Source of the DNA: Deltaproteobacteria bacterium UBA796
Lineage (GTDB): Bacteria > Myxococcota_A > UBA796
Reading direction: 5' to 3'
NCBI GenBank assembly: GCA_002296975.1
Contig: DBIS01000249.1
Location: 1 to 10,524 of the forward strand
Length of the DNA: 10,524 bases
Part shown: positions 5,853-10,524 of the stretch, piece after piece
Position numbering within the stretch: position 1 is the stretch's first letter
Layout of the letters: every line of letters begins with the position of its first letter
Made by a program: the position numbers and the translations under genes
The notes under the pieces: model-generated
Told to the model about the DNA's origin: nothing
Databases searched by the model: none
What the model saw: only the letters and a program-made list of their open reading frames with translations

Positions 5853-5992
5853 GCAAGCTTGGGCCCATCGCCCTGGGCGTTGCATGGGTGTTGTTGGCGC
5901 TCAATATAGCGGTGGCTGTGTGGGTGTTTAGCCGGCCTTTTCCAGAGTCATCTCAGCTGCCCAATCAAACCGGCGGCTCATTTGTTCACTGA
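5849..5992 (+). CDS. Tiny single-span membrane protein C
   Basis: This is a 47-residue protein from ATG 5849 (ATGA overlap with B). Residues 7-28 are a clear transmembrane helix, followed by a short polar tail (29-47). It overlaps the convergent methyltransferase gene by 15 bp. The evidence is the coupled start, the strongly hydrophobic span and its place as the third gene of the A-B operon. No second copy is visible, because the left paralogous operon runs off the edge. The function is unknown. It is too short for confident family assignment. Confidence 0.62.
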   Translation: MSKLGPIALGVAWVLLALNIAVAVWVFSRPFPESSQLPNQTGGSFVH

Positions 5993-7039
5993 GAAGACCT
6001 GTAAAAAACGCGCGGGGCTAAAGTGATGCTCGCTTTGTAGCTTAAAGCCGTGGGCTTCGATGTGTGTGGCCACCAAAATGGGTTCCATGCGCGTGCCCCG
6101 ATAAGGCTGGCCCTCGGTGACGGTGAGGGTGTTTTCGGCCACGATCAAGCGGCCATCGGGTGTCAGGGCGTCGCGGATTTTTTCGAGGAAGGCTGCTTGG
6201 GCCTTGGGATCAAGGTTTAGATAGATGGATTGATAGACCGCGCACATAAAAATGCGGTCGTATTTGCCCTCGCCAAGACCGGTGTTCCCACCCGATGACA
6301 AGACCACGGTGACGTTGCTTCGTTTTTCTTGAAGGGCGGTGGCTTTGATGTTGTCTGCATGTAATTTGTTGATTTCAGTGGCGAGCACACTGCCGGATGG
6401 CCCCACTAAGTCAGAAAATCGCCATGTGAAAAACCCAGAGCCAGCGCCGATGTCCGCCACCCGATGTCCGGGTTGGATATTCATGGCATCCATCATTTTG
6501 TCGGTGTGCTCCCAACCCGAGCGGGTAGGGGCTCCGAAACGGATCACCTCGTCGACAAACCGAAGCTCAGGCCTGGAGTTTGGGGCAGTGAAACCATATT
6601 TTCTGTCTAGATAATAGGCGAGCCCATCGAGGGTGTCCCCCCCTAAAAAACGGACCAATCTTGCGCCATCGGGGTTTTTCTTCATCTCGTCGCGTGCCGA
6701 AGGCGAGGCAAGATATTGAAGCAGCCAGCCAATACAGGCGTATTCGCTGCCAATTTGTGAGTCCTCGGCCAAAGCCTCAAAGGCCGCGATGGCTTGATCG
6801 AGCAAGCCTGGGTCTCGGTTGTCGATACCGCGAATGGCCAACTCGGCAGCACCCATCGCGAGTGGGTCGGCGTTGAGTAATTGGCCGTCTGGACGGTAAA
6901 ATAAGGGCTTTGACGGATCGAGATCAAAGCGGGCCGTGGTGTGCTTGCTATGGCCTTGATCACTGGGGCTGTGGCCCACAAAAAAGCCAACCGTGGCGGC
7001 CAAAACTAGGGCGATGATGGTGCGGGCGGGCTTGAACAT
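5978..7039 (-). CDS. Membrane-anchored class I SAM-dependent methyltransferase
   Basis: This is a 353-residue protein. Residues 7-21 form a hydrophobic signal or anchor after basic residues K3 and R6, which predicts N-in/C-out topology. An all-helical region of unknown role (about 58-148) comes before a Rossmann methyltransferase fold. Motif I is VADIGAGSGFFT (194-205), an acidic E222 ends strand 2, and YDRIFMC (260-266) and DALTPDGRLIV (290-300) fit motifs IV to VI. The layout resembles exported 'predicted methyltransferases' of the COG4798 kind, from memory. SAM is cytoplasmic, so a periplasmic catalytic domain would be puzzling, and the N-terminus may instead be a cytoplasm-facing anchor. 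The substrate is unknown. It ends convergently with C, overlapping by 15 bp, and diverges from the sulfotransferase gene. Confidence 0.85.
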   Translation of the reverse strand: MFKPARTIIALVLAATVGFFVGHSPSDQGHSKHTTARFDLDPSKPLFYRPDGQLLNADPLAMGAAELAIRGIDNRDPGLLDQAIAAFEALAEDSQIGSEYACIGWLLQYLASPSARDEMKKNPDGARLVRFLGGDTLDGLAYYLDRKYGFTAPNSRPELRFVDEVIRFGAPTRSGWEHTDKMMDAMNIQPGHRVADIGAGSGFFTWRFSDLVGPSGSVLATEINKLHADNIKATALQEKRSNVTVVLSSGGNTGLGEGKYDRIFMCAVYQSIYLNLDPKAQAAFLEKIRDALTPDGRLIVAENTLTVTEGQPYRGTRMEPILVATHIEAHGFKLQSEHHFSPARFLQVFSVNK

Positions 7040-7140
7040 AGGTTCGGTCTATCCTGTTGGTGGGTGTGGCCAATGAAGACAGCGCGCTGATCGCTGAGTG
7101 GGGGGGCTATACTGGGCCCACCCCTGAGGTGAGAGAGAAG
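7040..7140. promoter_or_regulatory. 101-bp divergent intergenic region
   Basis: This separates the methyltransferase (minus) and arylsulfotransferase (plus) genes and should hold both promoters. TATACT at 7108-7113, 27 nt before ATG 7141, is a reasonable -10 element, but no good -35 lies 16-18 bp upstream. GAGG and GAGAG at 7126-7135 may serve as a ribosome site. No repeat or riboswitch is seen. Confidence 0.3.
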
Positions 7141-8784
7141 ATGAAGATCATATTTTTGGCCATGTTGTTTGTTGCTTGTTCTACGACAGCCCAAAAGCCT
7201 GGCCTTGGTGATAAGCCTGAGGTTTCGGACACCGCCGTCAGCACTGTCGATACAGGGGCTTTATTTTTAGACACCGGTGAGGCACCAGGCACCGATACAG
7301 GCACAGCCGAACCGCTCAATATCGACATGGCGGTGGTGATTCGCGAAGATTGCGTGGTGTGTGCTGACCTGAGCGTGACCTTAAAGTCCGCCTCAGCCCT
7401 CACGGTGTTGATGGGGCCTGTTGGCGAGGCCATGCGCCCTTGGGTGTACTCCGAGAGTTCAGCCACCCACTCCATTCCGTTGCTCGAGCTTCGGCCAGAC
7501 ACCGATTACGCGCTCATGTTGGAGTTGGACATCGAAGGCAGCCCCGTGTCGATTGTGAAAGCGTTCAGCACATTGCCGTTGCCGGATGATTTTCCAATCA
7601 TCAATGTGAATGTCAGCACTCCAGACGGGACTGAGCCCGGAATCACCTTGATGGTTTTGATCGAGCGCAGAGATGAAATCGCCCCAGATGTTGATGGCAC
7701 TGGAAACCTTTTGGTGGCTCTCGACGCTCAGGGGCGGGTGGTCTGGTATGACCGAATCTACGGCATGGCCTTGGCCTTGCATATCGACGATTTGTCGCGT
7801 ATTTACACCACCCAGACGGTTTTGCGGGTTTTGAAGCTAGACCCTTACGCGGGTACAGAAGAGATATTCCCTGCAACGTCGATGGGCCTTGATACGGTTC
7901 ATCACGATGTTCGGTCCCTGGCTGATGGTGGGATGGCCATGCTGTCCTCTGAGCACACAGAAGTACGGGGCGAGTGGGGTTTGGATGGGGTGGGAATGGT
8001 CACCCACGACATTATCAGCGATGTGCTCACCACCGTTAATGCCGATGGTGAGGTGACATGGTCGTGGTCTTTAATCGACCATTTTGACCCGCTCGATCAC
8101 TTTACAGGGGCGATGAACAACCCCTTTTGGGCGATGATGGCACCCTATAATTCGATGGCCAACCCCAAAGATTGGTCTCATGGAAACGCCATGGTGCCCA
8201 ACGATGGCGGGTGGTTGCTCTCGCTTCGAAACCTCGACTGGGTCATGCAGGTCAACCCCAGCACCGACGAGGTCGATTGGGTTTTTGGTTACAGAGGTGA
8301 CTTTACCCTGGCTGAAGGCAGTATTTGGTTTGGTCGTCAACATGATCCAAAGATTTTAGAGAATGGAAATCTGTTGATGTACGATAACGGTTTGCACCGG
8401 CCTGAACGCCCGCCAGGGTCAGCGCCCTATTCACGGGTTGTTGAGTACAACCTCAACTTCGAGACCATGGTGGCCTCAGAGGTTTGGTCTTGGGATGGTG
8501 GGGCCCAAGTCGTCAGCTTGCGTGGCGGCAATGTCGAGCGCCTCGGCGGGGGAAACTACCTGGTCAACGACGGCTCCTTATACGAGACCATGGTGTCCGA
8601 AGGCGGTGAGCGGCTGGCTCATTATGTGGGCCGGGTGCGACAGGTCGCGAATATTCAGACCGAACCTGAGGTGCTGTGGGAGATCACCGTGGGTACTTGG
8701 GGTGATTATGAGGGTCGAAGTTGGTGTGTTTACAAAGCTGTGCACATTCCGAGCCTGTACCCTGACTCGGCGCGCCCACGATAA
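7141..8784 (+). CDS. Lipoprotein of the arylsulfate sulfotransferase family
   Basis: This is a 547-residue protein. A short signal ends in LFVAC with C13 as the lipidation site. A linker rich in Asp, Thr and Gly (30-54) follows, then a beta-rich N-terminal domain (about 58-145) and a propeller-like domain (150-530). Family landmarks are HH at 254-255, DWSHGN with H347, SLRN with R363, GRQHD with H401, GNLLMYDNG (409-417) and SRVVEYNL (431-438). These fit the His, His, Arg, His set of bacterial PAPS-independent arylsulfotransferases. The catalytic His, transiently sulfated in the family, should be H401. The reaction would move sulfate from one phenolic ester to another phenol, at the membrane surface. 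ATG 7141 is preferred. GTG 7129 would lengthen the signal by four residues (REK) and is possible. Its location near sulfatase-like genes hints at sulfate-ester chemistry but does not prove it. Confidence 0.87.
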   Translation: MKIIFLAMLFVACSTTAQKPGLGDKPEVSDTAVSTVDTGALFLDTGEAPGTDTGTAEPLNIDMAVVIREDCVVCADLSVTLKSASALTVLMGPVGEAMRPWVYSESSATHSIPLLELRPDTDYALMLELDIEGSPVSIVKAFSTLPLPDDFPIINVNVSTPDGTEPGITLMVLIERRDEIAPDVDGTGNLLVALDAQGRVVWYDRIYGMALALHIDDLSRIYTTQTVLRVLKLDPYAGTEEIFPATSMGLDTVHHDVRSLADGGMAMLSSEHTEVRGEWGLDGVGMVTHDIISDVLTTVNADGEVTWSWSLIDHFDPLDHFTGAMNNPFWAMMAPYNSMANPKDWSHGNAMVPNDGGWLLSLRNLDWVMQVNPSTDEVDWVFGYRGDFTLAEGSIWFGRQHDPKILENGNLLMYDNGLHRPERPPGSAPYSRVVEYNLNFETMVASEVWSWDGGAQVVSLRGGNVERLGGGNYLVNDGSLYETMVSEGGERLAHYVGRVRQVANIQTEPEVLWEITVGTWGDYEGRSWCVYKAVHIPSLYPDSARPR

Positions 8785-8786
8785 AT

Positions 8787-8811
8787 GGCTGTGGCCAGCG
8801 TTGGCTTAGCC
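8787..8811. terminator. Imperfect hairpin between convergent genes
   Basis: GGCT (8787-8790) pairs with AGCC (8808-8811), and inside it GCCA (8794-8797) pairs with TGGC (8802-8805), around a 4-nt loop. It fills the 21-bp gap between the arylsulfotransferase and the Cys-rich gene and reaches the stop of the latter. There is no T-run on the plus side, and only TTTA follows on the minus side. It may be a weak bidirectional terminator. Confidence 0.28.
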
Positions 8812-9096
8812 CTCGAGACAAACCTGTAGTGCTGCCTTGTCGCCGCCACCGCCGCTTCGGAACCCCACCAATTCAAAACCGCTCGGACAGCAGCTGATGC
8901 CGCTCCCTTCGACCATGGCTTCATGGGAGTCGCACTCGCCTCCGCTCGCGTCGTGGGTGAGCTCGAGCACCGCTCGCGCATTGAAAGTATCACCTTCAGC
9001 AGCTTTGGCTGAGTCTGTGCCATCGCAAGCCGCCGTCCACACCACACCACATATGAAGCCCAAGCTCATCACCGTGACTGTTTTCCATCGTTTCAT
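8806..9096 (-). CDS. Small Cys-rich exported protein, possible lipoprotein
   Basis: This is a 96-residue protein from ATG 9096, with a good ribosome site 9 nt upstream. Basic residues K2, R3 and K5 and a hydrophobic stretch (7-23) form a signal. TAAC at 21-24 may be a loose lipobox with C24 lipidated, or the signal may be cut after TAA. The mature part has C55, C69-C70 and C93. The CC pair in ISCCPSGFELVGF (67-79) and the C-terminal VCLEG suggest a small disulfide-bonded domain. This style is common among secreted proteins of Myxococcota-like bacteria, in my recollection. I recognise no defined family or function. It is convergent with the arylsulfotransferase gene. The 54 bases upstream (9097-9150) would hold its promoter, but no clear -35/-10 pair is visible. 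Confidence 0.78.
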   Translation of the reverse strand: MKRWKTVTVMSLGFICGVVWTAACDGTDSAKAAEGDTFNARAVLELTHDASGGECDSHEAMVEGSGISCCPSGFELVGFRSGGGGDKAALQVCLEG

Positions 9097-9105
9097 TTTG
9101 TCTTT

Positions 9106-9111
9106 CTCCTT
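9106..9111 (-). promoter_or_regulatory. Ribosome binding site of the Cys-rich protein gene
   Basis: AAGGAG on the minus strand lies 9 nt before ATG 9096 and fixes that start. Confidence 0.65.
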
Positions 9112-9150
9112 ATGACCTTAAAAGGATGCCACATGAAGCAAGATCGAGGG

Positions 9151-10524
9151 CTAAATTTTCTTTTCGCACAAAACAGTCAAGATGGCTGCTCGGATGGCAT
9201 CTTCATCTTCAGCTTCTCGCAAATGCTGAAGCAGATCGCTGCGCAAGGCCATTCGCGCGAGGCGTTCGAGTACCCACAGTTGTGATTGTCGGTCGGCGCG
9301 GGGTGCGAGTACCAACAAGACCACATCCACCATCGGTCGGCCGCTGCTTTGGTAGTCGATCGCCCGGTCGAGGGTGAGCACCACAACTTGGGTGTGGCGC
9401 AAGGTCTCGACAGTGGGGGCTGAAAGGGCCACACCTTCTCGCAGGGCGGTATTTTGTTGCCGTTCTCGGTCAAACAATGCGGTGGTGATGCCCGTTGGGT
9501 TGTTGCAAGCCCCCGCGGCCTGAACCACCGTGCCAACCAGCTTGAAAAGGTCCACCTTTTTACTGACTTGCAGGCGATGTCCAACCACCGCGTGGTGGAT
9601 GTACGGCGCTAAAATCATCTTTTCTTGGGTGTCCTCTCGGTGCGGTGCAAAGCGATGGTGGACCTGGTGTCTGGGGGCCTTGAGTTTGAGCACAGAGCAT
9701 TGGGACGCCTCTGCGGCGCGGTGTTTTCTGGAGCCCCTAAACAAGGTTCGAAGGGTTCGCTCTGCGGGCGCGCCAATGATTAATAAATCATAGTCGGCCG
9801 ACACTGTGGCGATGGTGGCCAAGGGGTCTGAGCCCCGGACGATACGACTGTCGCATGGCGAGGCACATAAAGAGCCGAGTTGGTCGTGATATTGGCGACT
9901 TTGGTCGACTTCGTTGGGGCCGGCATCGTCGGAGATGGGCCAAAATAGGGTCACCCGCCCGTCTTTTTGATTCGCAGCCAAGCAGTCGGCCACATGGACC
10001 AATAAAGAGTCATAGGGACCAGGCTCGGCCAGCACCAAGATTCGTTGAAAGTCGTCTTGGGTGTCACCGTCAAATGCACCCGCACGGTCCAAAAAGATGG
10101 CCAGGTCGCAAGGGGGGTTGTTCATCCACCAGGCGAAAGGGTGACGGATAAAATAATGAAGCTCGCTCCGGGTGGGCCACTCCATGATGATCCAGTCCGC
10201 ATTGGTGACCGTCGCATGATGCAAAAGCGCATGTTTGGCGTTGTGGGTCACGATGTCATGGAACTCCACCTCAACATGTGACTGTCGCCCAATCTGGGCT
10301 GCCCGTTGGGCCAACAGCTGCGTGGCTTCGTCGGCCTCCAAAAAAAATGCAAGGTGGGCCTGATCGGGCACTTCTTCGAGACGTAAAACCTCTAGGGCGG
10401 TCGAACCGTCGTGCTCAACAAAGGCCGAGGCGAGACGTATCAGGCGTGAAGGTGCGGGCTCTCCCCCAAAAACAGGCACGATGACCTTTCGCTTGGTGTG
10501 CTCTTTCTCTTCTTCAGCTTCAGC
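9151..10524 (-). CDS. Tandem Usp domains plus EIIA-like domain, C-terminal part of a larger protein
   Basis: The frame is open to the right edge, with 457 residues visible and the N-terminus missing. A GTG at 10479 is internal, because the Usp strand 1 (KRKVIVPVFGG) begins upstream of it. Visible residues 11-160 form a first universal-stress-like domain, and 161-283 a second (RILVLAEPG to SVLKLKAP, with YDLLIIGAP before a loosely conserved nucleotide-binding loop). Residues about 305-455 match the PTS EIIA type 2 (fructose) fold: LFDRERQ, TALREGVAL, AIDYQSSGRPMVDVVLLVLAP and LARMAL in order. The phosphorylatable His of the usual IPH motif is Ala (LSAP, A369), so it cannot accept phosphate in the usual way. 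Such Usp-Usp-EIIA tails are known behind membrane transporter domains, so a permease or antiporter N-terminal part beyond the edge is inferred. The acidic start (AEAEEEKE) would suit a linker. Confidence 0.82.
   Translation of the reverse strand, partial: AEAEEEKEHTKRKVIVPVFGGEPAPSRLIRLASAFVEHDGSTALEVLRLEEVPDQAHLAFFLEADEATQLLAQRAAQIGRQSHVEVEFHDIVTHNAKHALLHHATVTNADWIIMEWPTRSELHYFIRHPFAWWMNNPPCDLAIFLDRAGAFDGDTQDDFQRILVLAEPGPYDSLLVHVADCLAANQKDGRVTLFWPISDDAGPNEVDQSRQYHDQLGSLCASPCDSRIVRGSDPLATIATVSADYDLLIIGAPAERTLRTLFRGSRKHRAAEASQCSVLKLKAPRHQVHHRFAPHREDTQEKMILAPYIHHAVVGHRLQVSKKVDLFKLVGTVVQAAGACNNPTGITTALFDRERQQNTALREGVALSAPTVETLRHTQVVVLTLDRAIDYQSSGRPMVDVVLLVLAPRADRQSQLWVLERLARMALRSDLLQHLREAEDEDAIRAAILTVLCEKKI

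Noticed and set aside
7057..7140. TTG start extending the arylsulfotransferase by 28 residues
   Set aside because: It places the lipoprotein signal internally. ATG 7141 follows a GA-rich ribosome site and begins a lipoprotein signal.
10479..10479. GTG as start of the Usp/EIIA protein
   Set aside because: It falls inside the first beta strand of the Usp domain, and the frame stays open to the window edge.
1..10524. Transposons, phage genes, CRISPR arrays, tRNA or rRNA genes
   Set aside because: I found no direct repeat arrays, transposase or integrase motifs, or RNA gene sequences on reading both strands. Small structured RNAs cannot be excluded by eye.

Overview
The window looks like chromosomal DNA of a Gram-negative, moderately GC-rich bacterium. 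Most products carry signal peptides, lipoprotein signals or single membrane anchors. The lipoprotein at 7141-8784 has a D/T/G-rich linker right after its lipidated Cys, a style common in Myxococcota and related 'deltaproteobacterial' lineages. That placement is inference from style only. Coding density is near 100%, with many 4-nt start/stop overlaps. I see no RNA genes, CRISPR, transposase or phage genes.

Region 1 (1-5992) is the interesting part. It holds three sulfatase-like (alkaline phosphatase superfamily) exported proteins, each followed directly, with overlapping start and stop codons, by a small N-terminally anchored protein with two EF-hand calcium loops. The pairs are 417-2035 on the plus strand, and 5262-3812 then 3815-2017 in one minus-strand operon. 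The plus and minus operons converge head-on at about 2017-2035, over an 8-bp perfect inverted repeat. Flanking the block on both outer sides, and diverging from the outermost sulfatase genes, are related operons of tiny membrane proteins: A'-B' (373 to 1, cut by the window edge) and A-B-C (5293 to 5992). The outer sulfatases resemble each other more than the middle one, so the locus looks like an inverted duplication of the unit [small membrane proteins <- -> sulfatase -> EF-hand protein], with a third sulfatase/EF-hand pair between. The sulfatase at 4075-5262 has lost nearly all metal ligands and looks like a pseudoenzyme. The other two keep the metal site but have Thr or Ser, not the CxPxR formylglycine motif.

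Region 2 (5978-9096) holds a membrane-anchored SAM-dependent methyltransferase (minus), divergent from a lipoprotein of the arylsulfate sulfotransferase family (plus), then a small Cys-rich secreted or lipid-anchored protein (minus).

Region 3 (9151-10524) is the C-terminal part of a larger minus-strand protein with two universal-stress-type domains and a PTS EIIA type 2-like domain without the phosphorylatable His. It runs off the right edge, where a transporter domain is likely.

My working hypothesis is that region 1 is an envelope system in which calcium-binding membrane proteins assist or sense a set of active and inactive sulfatase-like proteins, together with small A/B/C membrane proteins. 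Co-operation is inferred from gene order and duplication only. I know of no described system with this composition.
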